Notes: generated by a model from the sequence alone, not told the origin. Positions 34,689 through 45,545 are shown, counted from the first letter of the stretch. The stretch is 64,000 nt of DNA from Triatoma infestans (GCA_011037195.1 JAAEAF010006130.1:17883-81882); one strand, 5' to 3'. Translations and numbers: made by a program.

Positions 34689-35252
34689 CAGAATTCGTTG
34701 ACCTATTTTCCCTTCCTAAGTATTTCATAAATTTCAAATTTTGCAATTTTTTTTTTTTTTAATAATAAAACTGCAATATCAAGTTATTTATAACATAATA
34801 ATTACTGTTTTATAATAATTAATGTGAGCTATAAAGAGAAAACTCTGAATTTTAATTTCATTGTTGAAGGAGATGACAAAAGAGAATTAGGCAGAAATGA
34901 ACGAACGTACAATTGTAAGTCTGCCATTTTGTATTTCGCCATTTACACTAATGGAACAAAATAAAATTGATGTTAAACACAGACAAAATTTTATCCCATG
35001 AATTCATAATATTCAGTTAAAAAAGTTTTCTTAGACATGGTGTTTTTAGCTATTCACTATATTGTTCTTGATTTTATGTCGGTGAAGCAGTCTTCAAAAT
35101 AATGAAAGAATACTATAAAGTAATGTGCGCATGAGCTTATTCGATCAAAATCTAGTTTCTCGCAACAACATAAAAAAAAAGGAATCGTACAAATTATTAG
35201 TGCAATTAAACCAATAAATTATGGCTAATAAGAAGAAGCGTCATAAATTAGA
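33938..35252. mobile_element. 1.3-kb palindromic (foldback) element
   Basis: The left arm, about 33938-34547, and the right arm, about 34598-35252, are reverse complements along their whole length. Examples: TTTATTGGTTTAATTACACT with its partner at 35205-35225; TCTGCCTAATTCTCTTTTGC with its partner near 34880; AATAATTAACCAGTCACAG with its partner near 34620. The loop is only about 50 bp (34548-34597). A poly(A) tract of about 28 bases in the right arm (34660-34688) and scattered indels distinguish the arms. There is no coding frame of note. The ends read AACTCTTTGTATAACGC and the inverse GCGTCATAAATTAGAGTT. Confidence 0.8.
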
Positions 35253-36130
35253 GTTCTGGTGTGAAACACTCACACAACTTCTTATTACTTCAGTTTACAA
35301 AACTGTAATTGACAAATTTTACAGTTAGTATACCAAATTTAATGAAATTCGTCGGTTTTTTTTTTTTTATGGAAAAAATCACGAAAACTGACAAACTGTT
35401 CAGTAAAATAGCACTTCCTGTTTGCTGATTTTCTTGAAACATAACCTTACCACTCCCCGAAAAGCCCCCTTAAATGAGTTTACCCGGAGAAATGATACAA
35501 ATAAAAGTTGTAGCTCTTTATATGTGTAGTTTACATAGTTCAAAGGAAATCTTTGAAGCCGTTTTAGAGAAAATAGCAGAAAAATGGAGAAGAATACTTT
35601 TTAGTAAAAACGCACTTCCGGTCATCTTATTTTTTTCAAACTCGGGATTTCAACATTATATTTATATCTAATTAATATTATTTAGATGATAGAATTTTTT
35701 AATAAACTGAAATAGTGCTTTAGAGGAAAATACAACCCCTCCTATCGCGTAAAAGTACTCTTAATTGAATTTTTCCCGGAGAAATGTATGAAATAAAAGT
35801 TGTAGATGTTTGCATGTGTATTATATCAAGTTTAAAGAAAATCGTTAGACTCATTTTTTGACAAAATTTGAATAAAGTGAGAAAACTATTCTGTAAAGTG
35901 GTACTTCCGGTTTAGGAATTTTGACAGATAACTTACTGCCGTATCCCATGGTGATACTTAAATGGCATATCAAGTATGAACTTCCGGCGATTTTTTTGAC
36001 ACACCCACACCCACACACACACATCGTTTTCTAAAAACCACTTTTTTGGATTCAGGGGACTTTAAAACGTGTATTTCCGGTGAAAACTCGATATGGAAAA
36101 TTCGACACGATTACGAAGAGTAAAAATAAC
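35253..36130 (-). repeat. family X element, full length
   Basis: On the minus strand the left end is at about 36130 (TTTTTACTCTTCG, then TTTTCACCGGAAATACACG and AAAAAAGTGGTTTTTAG), followed by a (GT)n tract and at least two modules. The right end GTGTGAGTGTTTCACACCAG is at 35253-35275. It abuts the palindrome. Confidence 0.8.
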
Positions 36131-36454
36131 CGAATTTTTAAGACCATTTTTTTCTGTATTTACTACAACACGGTGAATAAGAGAATGTAGTGGGTTCAAG
36201 CATGTGTTAAATATTTCAATACGACAGCTAAGGTATTCTGTTTAAAAGAATATTAAATTTCAGGAATTTTCTATTGAAAAAAAATAGAAGGAAGTTGAGA
36301 TGGCTGGTGATTTTACTTAAAAAAATTGAAAAAAAAAAAAATCAAAATGAAAACAAAATTATTAAATTTATTACATTAATTAATTTCACTTGTTTTATTT
36401 AAAATTTATGTTAAAAAAGAATTTTGTAATTATGTATTGTTTGTCCAGGATTAC

Positions 36455-37435
36455 TTTTCTTACTCCTAGTAAGAGGAAGTATTGTAAGCGTGTCAAATTT
36501 TCGATATCGAGTTTTCACCGGAAATATCCGTTTTGAGCTCCCCTGAGTCCAAAAAAGTGGTTTTTAGCAAATGTTCTTTGTGTATGTGTGTATGTATGTA
36601 TGTATGTGAAGAGCATAGCTCAAAAACGAAAAATCGTAGAAAGTTCAAACTTGATATTCCGTTTAGGTATCATCATGGCATCTGAGGTCAGCGGTCAAAA
36701 TTCCTCAACCGAAAGAACCACTTTACTAAATGATTTTTTCACTTTTTTGTGTTTCTCTCAAAAATGGTTCCGACGATTTTCTACAAACTTTTTCTGTCAA
36801 CTATACATACAAAGAGCTACAACATTTCTCTGGGAAAATTCATTTAAGGGTAGTTATGGGGGAGGGGTGTTAGGTTTTCATCTAAAGTGCTATTTTAGTT
36901 TTATTAAACAATTCTATCTTTTAAATATTGTTAATTACAATTGAATATGTTGTTGAAATTCCGAGTTTCAAAAAAATCGGATAACCGGATGTGCGTTTAC
37001 ATAACCACTTTACTGAATGATTTTTTCGCTTTTTCGCGATTTTCTCAAAAATGTCGCGCCACGATTTTCTTAAAACTTCCTATATAAACTAAACAAACAT
37101 TCAATGTCTACAACTTTTATTTAAACCATTTCTCTGGGAAAATTCATTTAAAGGCACTTTGGAGGGGTGGTGGGGTTATGTTTTTCTCTAAAGTGCTATC
37201 ATAGTTGATGATATAATTCTATCATCCAAACAAAATTAATTAGAAATAAATAGATGGCCAAAATTCCGAGTTTAAAGATAATTAGTAAACCGGAAGTGCG
37301 CGTTTATTGAACAGTTTTTTCAGTTTCCGACGAATTCCATTAAATTTGGTACACAAACTATAAAATTTGTCAATCATAATTTTGAGAACTGAAGTAAGAG
37401 AAAGTTGTGTGAGTGTTTCACACCAGATTTTTTTT
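36455..37435 (+). repeat. family X element, full length
   Basis: Left end CTTACTCCTAGTAAGAGGAA, then TTTTCACCGGAAATATCCG, GTCCAAAAAAGTGGTTTTTA, a GTATGTATGTATGT tract and CTCAAAAACGAAAAATCG. Modules run from about 36700, 36981 and 37286. The right end is GTGTGAGTGTTTCACACCAG. It lies head-to-head with the copy at 35253-36130, 320 bp apart. The 118-residue frame at 36588-36944 is a by-product of this repeat. Confidence 0.85.
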
Positions 37436-38930
37436 TTTTTTTAATATTTTATTTTAAATTGATGAATGTTAAAATTTAAATTAGTGGCGTCTGGATGAAT
37501 ATATATGTATATGTATGTTGTATATATAGTTGACAGTGTTAAATCTCCCTTGAGGAATTCATCCTACACACCATAACTGTGTCATTACTCCAGAGGCCAC
37601 ACTTCCCGTTCTTGTCCTTTCATTTCCCCAAAGATTTAATATTTAATGACAGGTAAGATTTCCAAATTGTTGATGCCCAGATTTCAATGCAACATAGTCA
37701 TAATTTAATAGCATAAGGCTGGCAAATTAAGAATTATAGCTCTTTTTCAATAATATTGTATCCCTGTATAACTATAACTCTCGCAAGATATTGACGACCT
37801 TAAAACACAATTTTTTTCTTTGTAATTGTGTTATAGATCCCTAGGTTTTGTTTATACATAGAATGCTGTCTTGTACGATGTGTGTGCATGTGTTTGGTCG
37901 GGGGCGTACCTGTTAGTACACTAAACTCAATTAGTTGCATAAATCAACTACCACTGGCAGGCACTGTATTGTGTGAATGTTGGAAGGTGGTTAGCATTAG
38001 AGTTGTTCATGTTGTTACGCTCGAATGTCCCCGCAAGAATGCTAGGATTCCTGAAGAAGTGGCTGACCCACTTTTTTCCTAAGGGGTGGTTATATTTGTG
38101 TTGTTAATACGGGTTCATTGTTCATTCATTGGTTATTGTTATCGAAAATATTCGACAACTTCTGTTGTTCTCGCTCAGTTTCTTCAGTAATTGGCATATT
38201 AATCGTATTAATTAGTATTAATTAACAACGAAAAACTTATTATTATTTCGTTATACTTAAGTTTCGGTATACTTCAAGTGCAATATACTTTACCATTTAT
38301 TAATAATAATACTAATTAATTACTTAATTTATATCTCTTTTGAATATAAAAAGTCAAATATTTCTCTAGTAAAATATGCAGTTAGTTGAAAAGAACAAAA
38401 TACAGAATATCTGAACCATTAATAAAGCTAGAATGAAGAGGTTCTTAATCTAAAACAGTGGTTCTGTTAGAATGGGCAAAGGGGTTTAAAAAAAAAAAAG
38501 GAGGGGTTCAATTTTAGCCGTTGAACGGGACTCCACTCTAACTCTTATCCTCTTTCAGCTGTTACTAATCTAAAAACCTTTATCAAAATTATTGTTCTGT
38601 GTGACGTAATCAGCCCTAACTATTGTTCTCTTCATTTAATATACAATGGTTTGTATTTTCCATTTCTTTGGGAAATTGTCTTCTTTTTTTTGTCCTCTTT
38701 TATCTAAGTTAACTTAAAAGGAGCCTCACTCATTTGAAATTTATGTTCATATTTATTTCATTAATTTTATTTTCTATTGCTTTGATTATTCAGTTAGTAT
38801 GTGAACATTTGTAGTTTTTTCATCGAGAAATATGGAACCCAAAGTTAGTCAATTGGTTTATGCTTTCAGAAATAATACTGAAATTGGAGTGCTGAAGAAT
38901 TACCTAATCTTATTGTTATTTTGTTTATGC
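37436..38930. other. unassigned sequence
   Basis: It begins with a poly(T) tract after the X right end. The frame at 37882-38082 has no recognised domain. AT-rich with no named repeat. Confidence 0.4.
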
Positions 38931-38934
38931 AGAG

Positions 38935-39512
38935 TCACCAAACCCTAGATTATCAAAAACCCCACCTGGCCATCCTGGGCCCATTTAACCTACTCAAGAA
39001 AAACAACAACAAATCGGGTCTAGAACAAAAATCCAGGCCTGGGTCTAACCCATTCACCACAGCCCGAACCAATGGGATAATAACCTTAAGGAGAAATAGC
39101 CTAAGCTCTTTCACAGACATCCTGTGCCGGCCAAATGTTCTGAACCTAATTTCCTCATATTCCAAGCAATCTGTCATAAAATGGATGGGTGTTTCCACCT
39201 CTTTCTCAAAGACTCATAAGGAGGTCTGACATGAGGCCTATAACTCAAACTACAATGACTAGAAAAAGATCCAACCAGATGCCTGAGCGGGTTCCGTGAA
39301 AGACATGGCATCATCTCACTAATAGCCCTGACCGGACGCCCAATGAATATGTACCGCCAAAAACCCACTGAGCTCATCCATAGGAATGAATGCTGTGAAA
39401 CAATCCATGACTGGAAGCTTGACAGACAAGCGCCTAAAAACACACCAACAGCAGTTTCGGAACGAATGAAAGAGAGAGAAGCGCCTAATTTGGCAAACCT
39501 ATTTGCCATTTA
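38935..39512 (-). pseudogene. LINE ORF2 C-terminus after RNase H, frameshifted
   Basis: The minus strand starts with MANRFAKLGA, equivalent to the ADxLAKxGA box that ends LINE RNase H domains. It continues through about 100 residues including SRNPLRHLVGSFSSHCSLSY, the usual (tG)H(c)xL(r) segment preceding the Cys/His knuckle. After a frameshift near 39174-39198 it continues VETPIHFMTDCLEYEEIRFR and LLKVIIPLVRAVVNGLDPG. TPxHFxxDC is the knuckle's His-Cys half; its first Cys pair is lost. The reverse transcriptase and most of RNase H are absent. An I/R1/LOA-group origin is likely. Confidence 0.7.
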
Positions 39513-39609
39513 CCTAATCATACATAAAACATGCAAAATTATTCAAATTATTAATAAACCCTCGGCTTTAATGCTGCTGGCAGATATGGATTTGATCCTG
39601 CAGAGTTGA

Positions 39610-40568
39610 ACTATCATCTTGAGTAATCGTGAGTAAAGTTGGAAAGCTAGATTAATTATTAATAGAATAAATGGTAATATAATTTCTGCTAATTCTAGAA
39701 ACACGGATTTAAATGAATTATTGAACATAGGATCGTTGCTTTAAAGGCAACAAGTTTCATGTCTCAACTTCTTGTAATTTTTATCTGTTCAGAATTTTCA
39801 GAGTTAAGGTTTTGATTACAGAACCATTAAAAAAAAAAAAGCTGACATTATTTTTAGTTCTCTTTTGTGACCCATTTTAGCTGTTACTTCGTTAACAGGT
39901 CAGTCCTCCAATACCGAATGATGAGCACGAAAAGCTTAAATCAAGAGTACCAGACAGAGCGTTTTAAAAGACTTGAAGACCTCCGCACATACCTTGTCTG
40001 AGTTAAAATATAAATATTTTATATATAAAAAAAAAAAAAAAAAAATCACCTTAGAGCTTATTTACTTGTAGTTCATGCTCTTTTATTTGGGAATTTGGGA
40101 ATTCAAAAAGAACTCCTTTTCTTTCTTTTGAAACTTTCAATTTCAGTTTGGTACATTTTGTGTGTGTGTATGGGAGAGCTTTGCAAAGTTCGCATGACTA
40201 AGTTACATTATACGTTCTAAACATATTAATTATTTGGTCGATAAAACCAGAGATGGGGGTGCACTACACCCCCTGCCACTTTCCCCACAGTCCTGACACA
40301 CACACTGTTGGTACCCCCATAGTCGCCTGAAACACAACCGGTTTACATTGTATTTGTGATTATATACTTTAAATAAGCCGACATTTTTATTTTATTATAT
40401 CTTTTCTATGATAGAGATTATATACTTTTCTTCTTAGACTGCCGTTTTAGTTTCTTTCCCTTGAATTATTCCAAAACTATCTAAACATATATAATTTATA
40501 CTTTTGTAACAACAATGTTTAGCAATTTTTTGCTATATTTAATAAATACTTTTACTCAGAAAATGTCA
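39610..40568. other. unassigned AT-rich sequence
   Basis: A poly(A) tract of about 20 bases is at 40028-40047 after AT-rich sequence. It may mark the 3' end of an unrecognised retroelement. No coding signal was seen. Confidence 0.4.
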
Positions 40569-40730
40569 GGGAAGGAAATAGCTAAGTGGTTAGCTTACTG
40601 GACTCCCACGCAGATATCCCGGGTTCAAGTCCAACTGTGCTACCCTTAGATTTGTTTCTTCCTAGGAGCCTCTACAGCTCACTGTCCGGTGAATTGAGAA
40701 GGCTCCGAGCGCCATTGAACGCATTAAATT
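40569..40730 (+). repeat. tRNA-headed SINE S1 with hairpin deletion
   Basis: The head GGGAAGGAAATAGCTAAGTG and box-B-like GGGTTCAAGTCCAACTG are clear. CTTCCTAGGAGCCTCTACAG, CTCACTGTCCGGTGA and then directly ATTGAGAAGGCTCCGAGCGC follow. About 60 bp of the distal hairpin region are deleted compared with other copies. Confidence 0.85.
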
Positions 40731-40810
40731 AACAAAAAACTCAATTTCACACGTGTAATTTGACACGATACGCAATACTTCCTCTTATCCGCAGTAATAG
40801 AAAGTAATGG
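40731..40810 (-). repeat. family X left-end fragment
   Basis: AAAAACTCAATTTCACACGT, then AATTTGACACGATACGCAAT and ACTTCCTCTTATCCGCAG form the reverse complement of the X left terminus. It directly follows the SINE. Confidence 0.55.
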
Positions 40811-40899
40811 AAGTATAGATTTCTACGGATATATACATAACATTTTTACGCTGGACAAAATTAGAGTTTAATTAATTGCTTATTTTTATGTAGACGCAC

Positions 40900-41205
40900 A
40901 CTTTTCAAAGTACTATTCGGTCCTATCTTGACTTAGGAATTAAAATTATGGGTCTCCCTAAAATATTCCAATTTACAACCCATACTGTCTTTCCAATCTA
41001 AAGTCCTTCGCAGAATCGTTAATGCATGCCATTATGTCTCCAATCGCAACCCTCCATTACGACCTTAATTTTCCTTCGTCAGTGATCTAATACACTTCAA
41101 ATTCCAAAATTTCCATAAAAGCCTAGAGATTCACCCAAACCCTATTGCCCAATTACTCTTCACACCTTTTCATCACTGACAACCCTCCATGATCTTGTTT
41201 TTCAA
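40900..41205 (+). pseudogene. Jockey reverse transcriptase thumb relic
   Basis: The plus-strand frame gives LKLWVSLKYSNLQPILSFQS, then KVLRRIVNACHYVSNRN and, after a frameshift, SFVSDLIHFKFQNFHKSLEI with HPNPIAQLLF. This follows the same order as the copies at 3344-3872 and 7161-7739 (IELWG, SKILRTIVNA, YVSN, RYxKFH, HHNPLV). It is interrupted by stops and at least one frameshift. Both ends of the coding region are missing. Confidence 0.75.
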
Positions 41206-41284
41206 CCTTCTAGTTTATCCTAGGCAGTTCCAGCGCTTGACTGGTTTCCCCCAACAAGTCAACATAGTTAATATTATATTGCAT

Positions 41285-41640
41285 ATACACAAATGTGGGT
41301 GTATGTGTTTGTCAGTCAGTGTATGTTTGTTAACAAAAATTTCTCAAAAACGAAATAAGAAGTACAAACGTGGTATTCTAATTTGGTACTACCACCGCAT
41401 CTGATTTTAGAGGCAAATCCATCAACCAGAAGTGCAATGAATGTTAAATGAAGTTAAATGATTTTTTTTTTCAGATTTTCGCGCAATTTTCTCAAAAAAC
41501 GACTTCAACGATTTTTCTTTAAAATCGTTGCCTTTATACACATTATCACAAATATTTACCCTTTTTTTATTTGAAATATTTTTTGGGGGGAGGAAACAGT
41601 AGCGTTATGTTTTCCTCTTAACTACCAACTCAGTATAAAA
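41285..41640 (+). repeat. family X element, left-central part
   Basis: A (GT)-like tract, TTTCTCAAAAACGAAATAAG, GGTACTACCACCGCATCTGA, CATCAACCAGAAGTGCAATG, CTTCAACGATTTTTCTTTAA and GAGGAAACAGTAGCGTTATG follow the X order. The copy is interrupted by sequence containing a SINE and seems to resume at 42115. Confidence 0.65.
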
Positions 41641-41696
41641 TGTATGGTTATTCACTTAGTTTTCTTTTATAGCGGAATATTGCACTAAACCTAAAA

Positions 41697-41893
41697 GATC
41701 TATTGTGCCCCCGCAGCCTTCTCAGAGCTCTGCCGGCATCCGAACAGTGTTCTAACTGTATACAACAGTGCCCATCACCGGACAGTGAGCTGTAGTGGAT
41801 CTTAAGAAGAGGAAATCTAAGGGCTCCTTGCTGGATTCGAACCCGGTACCTCCGCGTTGCTAGTCCAACACGCTAACACTGAGCTTATCCCTT
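41697..41893 (-). repeat. SINE with S1 central domain and a different tRNA-like head
   Basis: On the minus strand: AAGGGATAAGCTCAGTGTTA (box-A-like), GCAACGCGGAGGTACC, the box-B-like GGGTTCGAATCCAGC, CTTAGATTTCCTCTTC, CTCACTGTCCGGTGATGGGC, AACACTGTTCGGATGCCGGC and GAGAAGGCTGCGGGGGC. The body matches S1, but the head differs from the GGGAAGGGAATAGC head, so this is a sister subfamily. Confidence 0.8.
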
Positions 41894-42114
41894 TCTTCTC
41901 CCTTGGCTTACGCCAATTAACTAGGGATGAAGACCCTACTTTGTGTGTTGTGTTTGCCCTTGTCTGCAAACGGTAGGATGTATGTAGTTTAAGTGTATTG
42001 TGTACTGTTCTGATGAAGTGCATGGCGTACTGAGCTATTTCCCAAGTAACTGCATGCAACAGAAATAACTCTTGCGGACAATGGTTTTATCACTTAGATA
42101 ATATTGATATATAT

Positions 42115-42535
42115 TAGAACCATTCCTAGAATTCCTAATTTGAAGAAAACAGGTTTCACAGAATAGGTTATTAGTTTTTTGGGGGGGGATTTTCTCAAAA
42201 TCGGCTACAATGATTTTCTTTAAACTTGGAAAGCTCGCTGCAGAGATAAAAACGTAACACTTTTATTCGTAACATTTTATCCGAAAAAATAAAAATATTA
42301 TAATATTTTAGCCTGTCAATTAGTTTAAATTTAAACTTGCACAAGCTTTGTTGTATTGACTAGGGCGCTCCACATAAGGCCGCCCAGATATGCAAGTAAA
42401 ACCCCCCCCGCTATCTTTTTTATGGCCAGTCCAACTAAATATTGTAAACGTTACAATTTTAAAGATAATTTTTTGATTAAATTGGATTAATTGTAATAAG
42501 AGAAGGTCATGTGAGTGTTTCAGATCAGATTTATT
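42115..42535 (+). repeat. family X element, right part
   Basis: ATTTTCTCAAAATCGGCTAC, AATGATTTTCTTTAAACTTG and the right end AGAAGGTCATGTGAGTGTTT followed by CAGATCAGAT are recognisable. A G-run at 42181 and a C-run near 42402 interrupt the sequence. The next X element begins within about 10 bp, making a head-to-tail pair. Confidence 0.6.
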
Positions 42536-42537
42536 AT

Positions 42538-43495
42538 TATTACTTTCTCTCACTCCTAGTAAGAGGAAGTATTATAACCGTGTCAAATTTTCGATATCGA
42601 GTTTTCACCGGAAATATCCGTTTTGAGGTCCCCTGAGTCCGATAAAGGGGTTTTTAGCAAATGGTCTATGTGTGTGTGTGTGAACAGCATAGCTCAAAAA
42701 CGAAAAACCGTAAGAAAGTTGAAACTTGATATTACGTTTAGGTATCACCATGGGATCTGACGGTGCGTTATCTGTCAAAATTCCTCAACAGGAAGTACCA
42801 CTTTACAAGTTGGTTTTTTTACGTTTTTGCAATTTTCTCAAAAATGGTTCCGACGATTTCCTTGAAACTTGGAATATCAACTACACATACAAAGAGCTGA
42901 AAACTTTAATTTGAAACATTTCTCTGGGAAAATTCATTTAAGGGCACTTCTTTGGGAGGGGTAGGGTTAGGTTTTCATCTTAACTGCTATTTCAGTTTAT
43001 TAGACCAATTCTGTCATCTAAATAATATTAATTAAAATTAAATATGTTGTTCAAATTCCGAGTTTGAAAAAATTCGGATAACCGGAAGTGCGTTTGTTTT
43101 AACAATTTACTAAATGATTTTTTTCCACTTTTTCGCGATTTTCTTGAAACTTTTTATATAAACTAAACAGCAAAGATCTAATCTTTTATAAAAAACACTT
43201 CTTTGGGAAAATTCATTTAAGGGTACTTTTAGGGGATGGGTGGGGATACAGCTTCCTCTAAAAGTGGTATCATAGTTGATTATATAATTCTATCATCCAA
43301 ACAGAATTAATTAGAAATAAATAGATGGCCAAAATTCCAAGTTTTAAGAAAATTAGTAAACCCGAAAGTGCGCATTTATTGAAAAGTTTTGTTATAAAAT
43401 TTCATTATATTTGGTACACAGACTATGTCATTTGTCAATTATAATTTTGAGAAAAGGAGTAACAGAAAGTTGTGTGAGTGTTTCACACCAGATTT
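42538..43495 (+). repeat. family X element, full length
   Basis: Left end TTACTTTCTCTCACTCCTAG, TTTTCACCGGAAATATCCG, (GT)n, CTCAAAAACGAAAAACCG, GGTATCACCATGGGATCTG, then modules from about 42785, 43078 and 43362. Right end GTGTGAGTGTTTCACACCAG. This is the clearest complete copy (about 958 bp). Confidence 0.85.
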
Positions 43496-43504
43496 TTATT
43501 TAAT

Positions 43505-43728
43505 TTAAGACGTGTCAACATCTATGGTTATTGATGCCCGGAACCTTCTTAGTGCACTTCCGGCCTCCTAACAGTGTTCTCTCATTACCGACAACACTGT
43601 CCATCACCAGACAGTGAACTGTAGAGGCTTCTAGGAAGAAAAAAATCTAAGGCTGGCACAGCTGGACTCGAACCCGGGTCCTCCGCGTGGGAGTCCAGTA
43701 TGCTAACCAATTAGCTATTCCGTTCCCT
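43505..43728 (-). repeat. tRNA-headed SINE S1, near full length
   Basis: On the minus strand: GGGAACGGAATAGCTAATTG, TTAGCATACTGGACTCCCAC, GGGTTCGAGTCCAGCTGTGC, TTTTTTTCTTCCTAGAAGC, AGTTCACTGTCTGGTGATGG, ACACTGTTAGGAGGCCGG and GATGTTGACACGTCTTAAA. It is inserted next to the right end of the preceding X element. Confidence 0.85.
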
Positions 43729-43902
43729 ATATTATTATTATTATTTTATCAAATTCATATTCAATAAAGTAATGGGAACAATATAAAAACAAATGAATTT
43801 TAAATTTGATTTCTTTTTATTACAAATACGAATAAAATGAAAACTAAACAATTTGGGATACCAATATCAATTTCTTTATTGTCCCTCACACTCTCTCACT
43901 CA

Positions 43903-43943
<41 letters not shown>

Positions 43944-45540
43944 ATAACAAATAAAATATGGAAGTTCATTTCATTTTATACAATGTTTATGCAATAATAT
44001 ATATATATGTTTTCATTTTTTGTGGGGGAACCGTTGCCAATATACCACTTAGGTATTATGTTTATACTTTCACCCAACTGACTCAATGCTTGCATGCATG
44101 AATAATGGTGCAACAATTGTTATGACAAAATTTTTCTGTAACTTGCGGGCATAACTGGAAACAATTTATTTATTTATTTATTTATTTATTTATTTTTTTC
44201 ATTTCATTTCTTTTCTTTTCATTTTTCTTTCTAACCTTCATCATATTATTTGAAATTGGTATCACAAACAATATACAGATACTGTAGTATTTGTGTTATG
44301 TTTTCTATTTCCTCCTTCTACCATATCATTGGGAGTTGGTAAATTGTTATTTACCTAAGAAACCTATACGAAGTAGAAGGGGGTGGGGGGTGGGGGGGCA
44401 AGGAAAATTGAAAGTTGGGAAAATAGGTAGAACAGTAACATTTGTTACTTTGGCCTGGGGAAGGAGTTAAAAAAAAACTGTATGGTATAAGAAAAATTGT
44501 ATGTATTTTGCCTGCGGTAAATTTACTTTCTTTTTTTTTTCTCTAGATTTATTAATATTTTTATACATGTATTCGACATTGTTAAATCATGTATATTTGA
44601 TAATATAATCGCCCAGGGCATATTTGTGTCTATTTGGAATAACAGGAGGGGGGGGGAGTTGTATTTTAGTTTTGCTTGGTATTGACGGCTGTCAAAACGG
44701 AAGGAGTTTCACTGATATTCTACCAAGAGTAAACTTGACAGCCTTTCAAATAGTTTATATCTAGAAAGTAAATAGTAATATTGATCAAACTGGGTTTTAA
44801 TAATATAAACATTTTTTTTTTTTTAAATTTTATCTTGGAGGTGGGGGTCATCCAATAAGTGAAGGAGATAAATGGTTATAGATTTTATGCGGTAAATGGC
44901 ATTAATCACATAATTTCCTTATTTCTTTTTATATAATACAATTATAAATTCATTGCATTTTTCCCCCCATGTCTCTTCTACTACTTTTTTTATTACGGCT
45001 GTAAAAAAATTCATTATCTTGAACTGTGAGCTATATATTGAGAATAAAAAAGAAAACTATGATGCAACAGCCTATAAAGGGCCGAGGCTTCCCTTGTTTG
45101 CGATTTGTATTGGGGAACATATGGTGAACACGCCACGGTTCCCTCACTGTTTTAGGCTCTACCAATCAACTGTGCGTTACCAACTCTACTTCCCACCTTT
45201 TTTTGACGTTGCTTGGTCAACACCGAGTTTGCTCTCACAGTAATCGAATTCTCTGAATTCTCGCAACAAAGGCGAATACATTATCCATAGACCAACATAG
45301 TGAGAATATTAAAGGAAACGCCTGAATCCAAACGTCAAAGCATAGAATGAAAGCTGACGTTCAGAGATACATTCAGAGAAATCGCTATAAAGGCTTTTGC
45401 ATACATGTATCTATATACTTTTCTTCGTAATCTAAGGCAATGCATAATAATTATTTTATAATCTTTAATAATCTGTAATTTTTTCCAGACTTCTTTCTAT
45501 AATGGCTTAAATGATATTATTGAAATGTATTTGGTGATGG
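43729..45540. other. unassigned AT-rich sequence with microsatellites
   Basis: It contains (CT)n(TA)n at about 43890-43942, (TTTA)n at about 44165-44196 and a G-rich tract at 44380-44399. The 96-residue frame at 44953-45243 matches nothing I recognise. Confidence 0.45.
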
Positions 45541-45545
45541 ATGTT

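Noticed and set aside
33958..35235. Palindrome as a replication origin or centromeric unit
   Set aside because: No tandem array, no origin motif; a foldback element explains it more simply.
36588..36944. 118-residue open frame
   Set aside because: It lies wholly within a family X copy, and the equivalent position in other copies is not open, so it is chance coding in a repeat.
21283..43495. CRISPR array from regularly spaced X modules
   Set aside because: Module length (about 290 bp), divergence and eukaryotic context rule this out; they are tandem repeats in a transposable element.
44953..45243. 96-residue open frame
   Set aside because: No recognisable motif. Length is within chance expectation for this window size.
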